Assembly (NCBI GenBank): GCA_028868535.1
Contig: JAGWUH010000010.1
Location: 1-64,000, forward strand
DNA length: 64,000 nucleotides
Source of the DNA: Sphingomonadales bacterium
GTDB lineage: Bacteria; Pseudomonadota; Alphaproteobacteria; Sphingomonadales; Sphingomonadaceae
Reading direction: 5' to 3'
Made by a program: the position numbers and the translations under genes. Below the pieces are notes generated by a model. It was not told where the DNA came from and ran no database searches. It saw only the letters and a list, made by a program, of their open reading frames with translations. This document shows, one piece after another, positions 37,510 through 49,500 of the stretch (positions are counted from its first letter, which is position 1; each line of letters starts with the position of its first letter).

Positions 37510-40500
37510 TCAGGCCGTGGTCAGCTTGGCGATCTGCGTGGTCATCGTATTGTCGCTGTAGAACGTGTAATCATTGCCGGTATGGTCATAGAACTGGCCG
37601 GCGGCGACTGAAATCGTGTCGTTTCCGTCGAGGTTCAGGGTCAGCGAAGAGGCATTGCCGGCGCCGACCAGCGACTGCACGAAGCTCGCGCTGATCGACA
37701 AGTTGGCGGCGGTCCCGGTCGCGGTGAAGTCGATGTCCTCGACATGGCTGAGGACGCCGGTCAGTTGCGACTCGGTCACCGTGCCGCTGGCGGCGGCGAG
37801 ATGGACGGTATCCGTCCCCGCGCCGCCATCGACGGTCCAGCCCGCTCCGAGCGTCAGCGTGAACTGGTCATCGAAGGACGAACCGATCACCTGCTCGATG
37901 CCCGACAGGCTGTCGCCGTTCGCCTCGCCGCCGGTGCCGGTGCCGGTGCCGGCCAGCGTCAGCGCTATGCCGCCGCTGGCCGCGCCGTAATCCGCGGTGT
38001 CGGTGCCGGCCCCGCCGATCATCGTGTCGGCACCGTCGCCGCCGACCAGCGTATCGTTGCCGGCGCCGCCGTCGAGCATGTTGGCATTGCCGTCGCCGTA
38101 GAGCGTGTCGCCATAGGCGGAGCCGACGAGGTTCTCGACGCCCGAAAGCACGTCGCCGGCCGCGTCGCCGCCACTGCCGACGGTGCCGTCGAGATGGGCC
38201 GTCACGGCGCTGGCCGACGCGGCGTAGCTCGCCGTGTCGCTGCCGCTGCCGCCGACCAGCGTGTCCGCGCCGAGGCCGCCGAACAGCGTGTCGTCGCCGG
38301 CACCGCCGTCGAGCAGGTTGGCATTGCCGTCGCCGTGCAGCACATCGGCGAAGTTCGAGCCGGTCAGATTCTCTATGCCCGAAAGCACGTCCCCTGCGGC
38401 GTCGCCGCCGGAGCCGGCGGACCCGTCGAGGTAGGCGGAGACGGCCGCCGACGACGCAGCATAGCTAACGACATCAGTGCCGCTGCCGCCGATCAACGTA
38501 TCGGCGCCCAGCCCGCCGAACAGCGTGTCGTTGCCGGCGCCGCCATCGATCACGTTGGCATTGCCGTCGCCGTAGAGCAGGTCGTCGAATGCCGAGCCCG
38601 TCAGGTTCTCGATGCTGCTATAGCTGTCGCCCGCCGCATCGCCGGTGTTGAGGCCGACGTTCGCTAAACTGGCGACGAGCCCGGCGCCCGCGCTGGCATA
38701 GGAAGCGGCGTCGGTGCCGGCGCCGCCGATCAGCGTATCCGCGCCGGCGCCGCCCAGCAGGACGTCGTTGCCCGATCCGCCGTCGAGGACGTTGGCGCCG
38801 CCGTCGCCATAGAGCGTGTCGTCGAAGGCGGAGCCGGTCACGTTCTCGATGCCGCTGTAGTTGTCGCCAGCGGCATCGCCGGTGTTCAACCCGGCGTTGG
38901 CAAGGCTGGCCACCAGCCCGGCACCGGCATTGGCATAGGAAGCGGTGTCGGTGCCGGCGCCGCCGATCAGCGTATCCGCGCCGGCGCCGCCAAGCAGGGT
39001 GTCGTTGCCCGAACCGCCGTCCAGGATGTTGCCGTTGCCGTCGCCAAAGAGGACATCGCCGTTGCCCGAACCGAGCACGTTCTCGATGCCCGAGAGCACG
39101 TCGCCGGCCGCATCGCCGCCGACCCCGACCGTGCCGTCGAGATAGACCGTCACCGCCGCGGAGGAGGCCGAGTAATCGGCCGTGTCGTTGCCCAGCCCGC
39201 CGGTCAGCGTATCCGCGCCGAGGCCGCCGGACAGCGTGTCGTTGCCGGCGCCGCCATCGAGGACGTTGGCGCCGCCGTCGCCGTAGAGCGTGTCGGCATA
39301 GGCCGAGCCGGTCAGGTTCTCGATGCCGCTGTAGCTGTCGCCCAGGGCATCGCCGCTGTTCAGGGCGGAGTTGGCCAGGCTGGCGGTCAGGCCGCTGCCG
39401 GCGCTGGCATAGGAGGCCGTGTCGAGGCCGCTGCCACCGATCAGCGTATCCGCGCCGGCGCCGCCGACCAGCGTGTCATTGCCCGCCCCGCCGTCGAGCA
39501 CGTTGGCGTTGCCGTCACCGAACAGCGTGTCGGCCGCGCCCGAGCCGACGAGGTTCTCGATGCCCGACAGGACATCGCCGGCGCCATCGCCACCGGTGCC
39601 CGCAGTGCCGTCGAGATAGACGGTGACCCCCGCGGAGGAGGCCGAGTAATCGGCGGTATCGGTGCCCGATCCGCCCGTCAGCGTATCCGCACCGGCACCG
39701 CCGACGAGGGTGTCGTTGCCGGCGCCGCCGTCGAGGACGTTGGCATTGCCATCGCCATAGAGCGCATCGGCGAAGCCCGATCCGGTCAGGTTCTCGATGC
39801 TGCTGTAGCTGTCGCTTGCCGCTTCGCCGGTGTTGAGGGCCGTGTTGGCCAGGCTCGCCGTCAGGCCGCTGGCCGCGTTGGCATAGGACGCGGTATCGCT
39901 GCCGGCACCGCCGATCAGCGTGTCGGCACCGGCGCCACCCACCAGCGTGTCATTGCCGGCACCGCCGTCGAGCACGTTGGCGTTGCCGTCACCGTAAAGG
40001 GCGTCGTCGAAGCCCGAGCCGGTCAGGTTCTCGATTCCGCTGTAGCTGTCGCCGGCGGCGTCGCCGGTGTTGAGGCCGGCGTTGGCGAGGCTGGCCGTCA
40101 ACCCGCTGGCGGCGTTGGCATAGGATGCCGTGTCGGTACCTGCGCCACCGATCAGCGTGTCGGCCCCCGCGCCGCCGACCAGCGTATCGTTGCCGGCGCC
40201 GCCATCGAGCACGTTGGCGTTGCCATCGCCGGTCAGCGTGTCCGCCAGCGCCGAGCCGACCAGGTTCTCGATCCCCGAGAGCACGTCGCCGGCAGCATCG
40301 CCGCCCACGCCCACGGTGCCGTTCAGGTAGACGGTGACCCCGGCCGAGGAGGCCGAGTAGTCGGCCGTGTCTGTGCCCGAGCCGCCGGTCAGCGTGTCCG
40401 CGCCGAGCCCACCGATCAGCGTATCGTTGCCGGCACCGCCGTCGATCGCGTTGGCGTTGCCGTCACCGTAGAGCGTATCGGCCTGGCCCGAACCGGTCAG

Positions 40501-43500
40501 GTTCTCGATGCCGGTCAGCACGTCGCCGGCGGCGTCGCCGCCCACGCCGGCAGTGCCGTTCAGATAGGCCGTGACGCCCGCGGACGACGCCGAATAGTCG
40601 GCCGTGTCGGCGCCCGAACCACCGGTCAGCGTGTCCGCGCCAGCGCCGCCGACCAGCGTGTCGTTGCCGGCGCCGCCGTCGATCGCGTTGGCATTGCCGT
40701 CACCGTAGAGCGCGTCGTCGAAGGCTGAGCCGGTCAGGTTCTCGATGCCGCTGTAGCTGTCGCCGGCGGCATCGCCGGTGTTCAACCCGGTGTTGGCCAG
40801 GCTCGCGACCAGCCCGCTGGCGGCGTTGGCATAGGACGCCGTGTCGGTGCCGGCGCCGCCGATCAGCGTGTCGGCTCCCGCGCCGCCGACAAGCGTATCG
40901 TTGCCGGCGCCGCCGTCGAGGACGTTGGCGTTGCCATCGCCGGTCAACGTATCCGCCGATCCCGAGCCGACAAGGTTCTCGATGCCCGAGAGCACGTCGC
41001 CCGCGGCATCGCCACCGACGCCGACGGTGCCGTTGAGATAGACAGTGACCCCGGCCGACGAGGCCGAGTAGTCGGCCGTGTCGGTGCCCGAACCGCCGGT
41101 CAGCGTGTCGGCCCCCAGCCCGCCGATCAGCGTATCGTTGCCGGCACCGCCGTCGAGCGCGTTGGCGTTGCCGTCGCCATAGAGCGTATCGGCAAAGCCC
41201 GAACCGGTCAGGCCCTCGATGCCGCTGTAGTTGTCTCCGGCGGCGTCGCCGGTGTTCAGGCCGGTGTTGGCGAGGCTTGCCGTCAGGCCGCTGCCGGCGT
41301 TGCCGTAGGACACCACATCGGTGCCCGCGCCGCCGATGAGCGTATCCGCCCCTGCCCCGCCGACCAGCGTGTCGTTGCCGGCGCCGCCGTCGAGCACGTT
41401 GGCATTGCCGTCGCCATAGAGCGTGTCGCCGTTGGCGGAGCCGGTCAGGTTCTCGATGCCGGACAGCACGTCGCCGGCGGCATCGCCGCCGCTGCCGGCG
41501 GTGCCATCGAGATAGACGGTAACCGCGGCGGAAGACGCCGAATAGTCGGCAGTGTCCGTGCCCAGGCCGCCGTTCAGCGTGTCGGCGCCGGCGCCGCCCA
41601 CCAGCGTGTCGTTGCCCGCGCCGGCGGTCAGGACATTCGCATTGCCATCGCCGTTGAGGGTATCGGCAAACGCCGTGCCGACCAGGTTCTCGACACCCGA
41701 GAGCACATCACCCTGGGCATCGCCGCCGACACCGGCGGTGCCGTTGAGGTAAACGACGACCCCCGCCGAGGAAGCGGAATAATCGGCGGTATCGTTGCCC
41801 GCGCCGCCGGTCAGCGTATCCGCGCCGGCGCCGCCCACCAGCGTGTCGTTGCCGGCACCGCCGTCGATCGCGTTGGCATTGCCATCGCCATACAGCGTGT
41901 CGTCAAAGCCCGACCCGGTCAGGTTCTCGATGCCGCTGTAGCTGTCGCCGGCAGCGTCGCCGGTGTTCAGCCCGGTGTTGGCGAGGCTGACGGTCAACCC
42001 CGCAGCGGCGGACACATAGGACGCGGTATCGGAGCCGGCGCCACCGATCAGCGTGTCCGCGCCGGCCCCACCGACCAACGTGTCGTTGCCCGCGCCGCCA
42101 TCGAGCTGGTTGCCATTGCCATCGCCATACAGCGTGTCGGCAAAGTTGGAACCGATCAGGTTCTGGATCGCGCTGTAGCTGTCGCCATTGGCATCGCCCA
42201 GGTTGATCGCGGCATTGGCGAGGCTGGCCGTGACCGCGGCGCCCGCCGTGGCATAGCTGGCAGTATTGACACCGCCACCGCCGATCAGCGCGTCGCCGCC
42301 GGCGCCGCCGACCAGCGTGTCGTCGCCGGCACCGCCATCGAGCTGGTTGGCATTGCCATCGCCGACCAGCAGGTCCGCGCCGCTGGACCCGACGAGGTTC
42401 TCGACGCCCGAGAGCACATCGCCAGCCGCATCGCCGCCACTGCCGACCGTGCCGTCGAGATAGACCGTCACCGCGGCGGCCGAAGCCGAGTAATCGGCCG
42501 TGTCGACGCCGGCTCCGCCCGTCAGCGTATCCGCACCGAGGCCGCCGATCAGCGTGTCGTTGCCGACGCCGCCGTCGATCGCGTTGGCATTGCCATCGCC
42601 GGTCAGCGTGTCGGCAAAGCCCGACCCGGTCAGATTCTCGATGCCGCTGTAGCTGTCGCCGGCGGCATCGCCGGTGTTGGCCGCCGGGCTGGCGAGACTG
42701 GCCGAAACCGCGCCGCCGGCGCTGGCGTAGCTGGCGGTGTCGGTACCGGCCCCGCCGATCAGGGTATCGGCGCCGGCACCGCCGTCGAGCGTATCGTTGC
42801 CCGCGCCGCCATCGAGGACGTTGGCGCCGCCGTCACCGTAAAGGGCATCGTTGAAGCCCGAGCCGGTCAGGTTCTCGATGCCGCTGTAGCTGTCACCGGT
42901 GGCGTCGCCGCTGTTGATGGCGGCGTTCGTCAGGCTGGCGGCCAGACCGCCGGTCGAGGTGGCATAGCTGGCGGTGTCGGTACCGGCGCCGCCGATCATC
43001 GAATCCGCGCCGGCGCCACCGATCAGGATGTCGTTGCCATTGCCACCGTCGAGTGTGTCGTTGGCCACGCCACCGTCGAGGGTGTCATTGCCATCGTTGC
43101 CGACCAGTTGCGCAGCGCCGCCGGTCAGGTCGTAGATCGCATCGTCGTAATTCGAGCCGATCACCGTCTCGAACCCGACCACCATGTCGCTCGCGGCGTC
43201 GCCGCCGCTGCTGGCGATCGCTCCGGTCAGCGTGGCGTTGTCCTGCACGGTGACGCCGGTGTTCGAAGCCAGGTAGGACAGCGTATCGGTTCCGGTACCG
43301 CCGATCAGCGTGTCCGCCCCGGTGCTGCCGTAGACCGTGTCGTTGCCGGCGCCGCCGTCGAAGTATTCGGCGGCGGTACCACCGGTCATGACGTCGTTCT
43401 GGGCGCTGCCGATGACACCCTCGATCGAGACGAAGCTGTCGCCGGTGGCATCGCCGCCGGTGATCACCAGCGAGCCGCTGGCGAAGCTCGCGTTGATCGA

Positions 43501-46500
43501 GGCGGCGGAGGTGGCATACGAGACGACGTCGATACCGCTTCCGCCATCGAGCGAGTCCGCGCCGGCGCCACCGAGCAGCGTGTCGTTGCCCGCGCCGCCC
43601 AGCAAGGTCTCGTTGGCGGCGGTGCCGACGATCACGTCATCGTTGTTCGAGCCGATGACGACCTCGATCGCGTTGAGGATGTCGCCCTGCGCCTGGCCGC
43701 CGACGCCCGTCGTTACGCCATCGAGATAGACCGTCACCCCCGCGCTGGACCCCGCATACGTGGCGGTGTCGGTGCCGGCGCCGCCGTCGAGAGAGTCCGC
43801 GCCGTTGCCGCCGTTCAACGTGTCGTTGCCCAGTCCGCCCAGCAGGGTTTCATCGCCGCCGGAGCCAACCAGGCTGTCGTCGAAGCCCGAGCCGATCACG
43901 CCCTCGATCGAGGTGAGGATATCGCCGGCGGCGGTTCCGCCGACGCCGGGCGTGCCGTTCAGGAATACGGTGACCCCGGTGGCGCTGTCCGTATAATCGG
44001 CAAAGTCGCTGCCGGAACCGCCCTGGAGAATGTCGGCACCGAGGCCGCCCCGCAGCGTGTCGTTGCCGGCATTGCCGGAGAGCACGTTGACATTGGCATC
44101 ACCGATGATCGTATCGCCCGCCGAAGTCCCGCTGACGCTCTGGATGTTGATGTAGACATCGCCCTGTGCGAGCCCGCCCGTGCCGGCTCCCGTCGCCAGG
44201 TTGACCGTGACCGCGACGGCGGAGCTGCTGTAGTCCGCGACGTTGGTGCCGATGCCGCCGTCCATCGTGTCCGCGCCGGCGTCGCCGAGGAACCGGTCGT
44301 TGCCGGCATCGCCATAGAGCGCATCATTGCCGGCGCTGCCCCACAACGTGTCGTCGAAGGAGGTGCCGTAGAGCACCTCGATGTTGGTCAGCCTGTCGCC
44401 CAGCGCGTTGCCCGCCGTGCCGGCGGTGCCGTCAAGGCCGATGGTAACGCCCGTGGAAGCGCCATAATAGTAGCTCATCGTATCGGTGCCGGCACCGCCG
44501 TCGACCGTGTCGGCGCCGGCGCTGCCGTAGAACGTCTCGGCCGCGGCCGAGCCGGTCACCTTGTCGGCATAGTCGGTCATGTAGATGCGGTTGAAGTTCG
44601 CGAAAGTATCGCCCTGGGCATCGCCGCCGATGCCGAGGGTGACGCCGTCGAGCACGATCGTTATGCCCGCGCCGGAGGCACTGGACCACGGACTGGCGGC
44701 GTTCGTGCCGAAATACAGCGAGTTGTTGCCCGCGCCGCCGTCGAGGACGTCCGCGCCGGCCCCACCGGAGATCATGTCATCGCCGTTGCCGCCGAGCAGC
44801 GTGTCGTTGCCCGCGCCGCCATACAGGAGATCGTTGCCGTCGCCGCCGACCAGGCGGTTGTCGCCGCCATCGCCGGTGATGGTGTCGTCCAGCGCGGAAC
44901 CGACGATGCCCTCGATGGCGGTGAAGGTGTCGCCCTGGGCGTCGCCGCCCACGCCGGTGTGCGCGGCCAGGTCGACCGCGACCCCGGAGGTGCTTGCGGA
45001 ATAGTCGACCACGTCGACGCCGGCCCCGCCATCCATCGTGTCGGCGCCGGCGCCGCCGAGGATCGTGTCGTTGCCGTTCCCGCCGTAGAGGATGTCGCTG
45101 CCGGCGCCGCCGTCGATGACGTCGTCGCCGTCTAGGCCGTACAGCACGTTCTGGCCGGTGTTGCCGACCAGGGTGTCGTTGTAGTTGGACCCCGTCAGGT
45201 TGGCGATGTTCAGGAACACGTCGCCGGCGGCGTCGCCGACGGTCCCGGTGTTGGTGGCAAGGCTCGCCGCGACCGCAGCCGCGGCCGAGACGTAGGTCAC
45301 GGTGTTGATGTTGGCACCACCGTCGATCGTGTCGGCACCGGCACCACCGTCGATGGTGTCGTCGCCGGCATCGCCGTAGAGCGTGTCGGCACCGGCACCG
45401 CCGTTGATGACGTCGGCGCCATTGCCACCGTAGATGATGTTGGCGTTGAGGTCGCCGGTCAGCGTATCGTTGAAGCTGGAGCCGACCAGGTTCTCGATGC
45501 CGCTGAAGCTGTCGCCGTTGGCATCGCCGACTGTCCCGGTGCCGGTCGCCAGGCTCGCCGCCACCGCGGACAGGGCGTTGTAGTACGAGGCATAGTCGCT
45601 GCCGGCGCCGCCGATCAGCGTGTCTGCGCCCACGCCGCCCACCAGCGTGTCGTCGCCAGCTCCCCCGTCGAGGACGTTGCCTGCGGCGGAACCGACGATG
45701 AAGTCCGCATAAGCGGAGCCGATCGCGTTCTCGACCGAGGTGCCGAGGAAGTTGTCGCCGGCCGCATCCCCACCCGCGCTCGCCACGGTGTTGTCGAGCG
45801 CGAACGTGACACCGGCCGCGCTGGCGCTGTAGTCGACGGTGTCGATTCCGGCTCCGCCGACCAGGGTGTCGGCGCCGAGCCCGCCGATCAGCGTGTCGTT
45901 GCCGGTCCCGCCGTCAAGGTAATCGTCCCCGGCGCCGCCGCTCAGCGAATCGTTGCCGGCGCCGCCGCTGGCGTTGTCGGCGTTGCCGGTGCCGATGAAC
46001 ACGTCGTCGAAGCCGGTCAGGTTGAAGTTCTCGATGTTGCTCAGCGTGTCGCCCGCCGCGTCACCGGTCGAGAGCCCGGGCGCGAGAACATCGAGCGTGA
46101 TCCCCGACGTTGCCGAGGAATAGTCGATCGTGTCCTGCCCGGCGCCGCCGTCGACCGTGTCCGCGCCCGCGCCGGCCGAGATCCAGTCGTTGCCACCGCC
46201 CGCGAGGATGGTGTCGGCATTGCCCGAACCATAGATGATGTCCGCCAGCCCCGACCCGATCAGCTTCTCGATGCTGACCAGTACGTCGCCATTGGCGTCG
46301 CCCGCGGTCCCCGCGGTACCGTCCATGTAGACGATGACGCCACCGGAACCCGAGTAGTCGACCGTGTCGAAACCGAGGCCGCCGTCGAGCAGGTCGGCGC
46401 CGGAACCGCCGACCAGGGTATCGTCGCCGGCGCCACCCTGCAGCGTTTCATTGGCCCCCGTGCCGATCAGGTTGTCCGCGTAAGCCGATCCGATCACGAC

Positions 46501-49500
46501 CTCGATGCTGTTGAGGACATCGCCGACCGCGTCGCCGCCGCTGCTGGCCGTGCCGTCGAGCCGGACGGTGACCGCCGCCGTCGAGCCGCTGTAGTCGACG
46601 GTGTCGATGCCGGTGCCACCGTCGATGGTGTCCGCCGCCGCAAACGAGACGAAAGTGTCGTTGCCCCCCCAGCCATGGAGGACGGTGGTGACGGCCCCAT
46701 CGTGGCTGCCGCGCAACGTGTCGTTGTAGAGCGCCGAGCCTTCGATCTGCTCGATGCCGTTGAGCGAGTCGCCCTGCGCCCAGCCCCCGGTGCCGCTGGT
46801 GCCGTCATTGCTGATGGCCACTGCGGCGTTGGAATTGCGATAGTCTACGATGTCGAAGCCGGCACCGCCCGTCACCATGTCCGCGCCGAGGCCGGTGGTG
46901 AACGTGTCGTCGCCGACGCCGCCGTCGAGCGTATCATTGCCGGTACCACCGGCGAGGGTGTCGTTGCCCGCCCCGGCCAGGATCGTCGCGCCGCTGTCGT
47001 TGGCGACGATACGATCGTCCTGGCCCGAACCGATCACTTCCTCGACATTGTACAGGCGATCGCCGGCCGCGTCCCCGCCCGTGCCGAAGCTGCCGTCCAT
47101 GTAGATGTTCATGCCGGTGCTGGTGCTGGCCGAGTAATCGGCGACATCGAAGCCCAGGCCGCCGTCGTAGACATCGGCCCCGCCGCTGGCGAGGAAGGTA
47201 TCGTTGCCGGCGCCGCCCTCGAACGTCTCGTCCGAGACGCTACCCTCGAAGATGTCGCCGAGGGCCGAACCGATCACGTGCTCGATGCCGCTCAAGGTAT
47301 CGCCTTCGGCGTCGCCGCCGGTGGATACGCCGCCGGTGCGGATGTGCACGGCAGCGCTGCTGGCCGAATAGTCGGCGGTGTCGAACCCGGTCCCGCCGTC
47401 AAGCACGTCGGCCCCCGCCCCGCCGATCAGCACGTCGTCGCCGACCCCGCCCGACAGCGTGTCGTTGCCCACCCCGCCGGTCAGGGTGTCGTTGCCGTCA
47501 TAACCGTCGAAGTTTGCTGCCGCAGCACCGGCCACCATCAGGTCGGCCCCGCTCGAGCCGATGAACTTTTCGACGCCGGCGTACGTGTCACCCTGGGCGT
47601 CCCCGCCCGAGGCGGTGCCGGTGGCGAGATTGATGACGACCCCGATTGCCGAGTCGGCGTAAGTGACCGTATCGTTGCCGGCCCCGCCGTCGAGCACGTC
47701 CGCGCCGGCGCCGCCCCGCAGGATGTCATTGCCGGCGCCGCCGGTCAGCGTGTCGTTGCCCGCCGCGCCGGAAAGGCTGTCGTCGCCCAGGCCGCCGCTG
47801 AGCGAATCGTCGGTATAGGTTCCGGTCAGGGTGTCGTTGTAATCGGACCCGACCAGGTTGCTGATGCCGTTGAGCCGGTCCCCGGCGGCGATGTTGCCGA
47901 CGCCGGCGGAGCCGTCGAGCGCGATGTTCACCGCCGCCGTCGCCCCGGCATAGGTGACGGCATCGTTGCCGCCGCCACCGACGATGCTGTCCGCGCCGGT
48001 CCCGGCGATGAAGGTATCATCGCCCAGCCCGCCGATCAGCGTGTCGGGGTTGGCGCCGCCGGTCAGGGTATCGTTGTAGTCGGAGCCGACAAGCTGCTCG
48101 ATGCCGACCAGCGTGTCGCCGTTGGCGTCACCCGCAGTGCCGGCGTTGGTGGCGAGACTGACCGCCACCGCGCCGGTGGCGTTCGCATAGGACGCGGCAT
48201 CGATGCCGCTGCCGCCGTCGAGCACGTCGGCACCCGCGCCGCCGATCAGCGTGTCGTTGCCGGCACCGCCGCTCAGTGTCTCGTCGCCCGAAGCGCCGAC
48301 CAGGACGTCGGCGAAGCTCGATCCGACGACCTGCTCGACATTGGCGACGATGTCGCCCGAGGCCTCGCCGCCGGTGCCTTCGGTGACGCCGTCGAGATAG
48401 ACGGTGACCGCCGCGCTGCTGCCCGAGTAATCGACGGTGTCGGTGCCGGAGCCGCCGTCGATGCTGTCCGCCCCGGTGCCGCCGGTGATGGTGTCGTTGC
48501 CCGCGCCGCCCAGCAGGGTGTCGGTGCCGGCAAGCCCGGACAGCAGGTCGTCGCCGGCGCCACCCTCAAGCAGGTCCGATCCGGCGGAACCGGTCAAGCT
48601 GTCCGCGAAATCGCTGCCGATCACGCGTTCGACGCCGCTCAGGCTGTCGCCCTGCGCGTCGCCGCCGATGCCGGTTCCGCTGGTCAGGTTGACGCTGATC
48701 GCAGCACCGCTCAACGAATAGTCGGCGGTGTCGAAGCCGTTGCCACCGACCAGCGTGTCCGCCCCCGCGCCCCCGACGAGGACGTCGTCGCCGTCCTGGC
48801 CATACAGCGTGTCGGCGCCGGTCGTGCCGACCAGCGTATCGGCGAACGCCGAGCCCTTGAGGATCTCGATGCCCGAAAGCACATCCCCAGCCGCGTCGCC
48901 GCCGCTGCCGGTGCGACCGTCCAGATAGACGGTGACGGCCGAACCGCTGGCCGCGTAATCGGCGGTATCGTTGCCGGCACCGCCGGTCAGCGTGTCGGCG
49001 CCGGCACCGCCGACCAGCAGGTCGTCGCCGGAGCCGCCCAGGATCGAATCGTCGCCGGCCAGGCCATAGAGCTGGTCGTTGCCCGCACCGCCGCTGATCG
49101 TGTCCGCACCGGTGCTGCCGCTGATGCTGTCGTCGAAGCCTGAGCCGACCACCTGCTCGATGCTGGTCAACACGTCGCCCGCCGCGTCGCCGGCGGTGCC
49201 CGCCAGCCCGTCCATGCGGACGGAAACGCCGGAACCGGCGCTCGTATAGTCCGCGGTGTCGGTACCGGCACCGCCGTCCAGCGCGTCCGCACCGGTACCG
49301 CCGATCAGCGTGTCGTCGCCGGCACCGCCCAGCAGGGTGTCGTTCCCGGCGGCGCCCGAGAGAAGGTCGTCGCCCGCCCCGCCGGAAAGCTGCTCGGCCG
49401 CGGCCGCGCCATAGAGCGAATCGTTGAAGCCGGTGCCGAGCAGCACCTCGATGCCGCTCAGCACGTCGCCGGCAGCGTCGCCGCCCGATCCCGCGGTACC

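Noticed and set aside
39419..41752. Recurrent near-identical small plus-strand open frames at 711-bp spacing
   Set aside because: They are antisense shadows of identical RTX units. I used their spacing as evidence of periodicity, not as genes.
37880..43000. Regular repeats considered as a CRISPR array
   Set aside because: Units are 237 bp, coding and nearly identical throughout, with no short-repeat/unique-spacer pattern and no cas genes.
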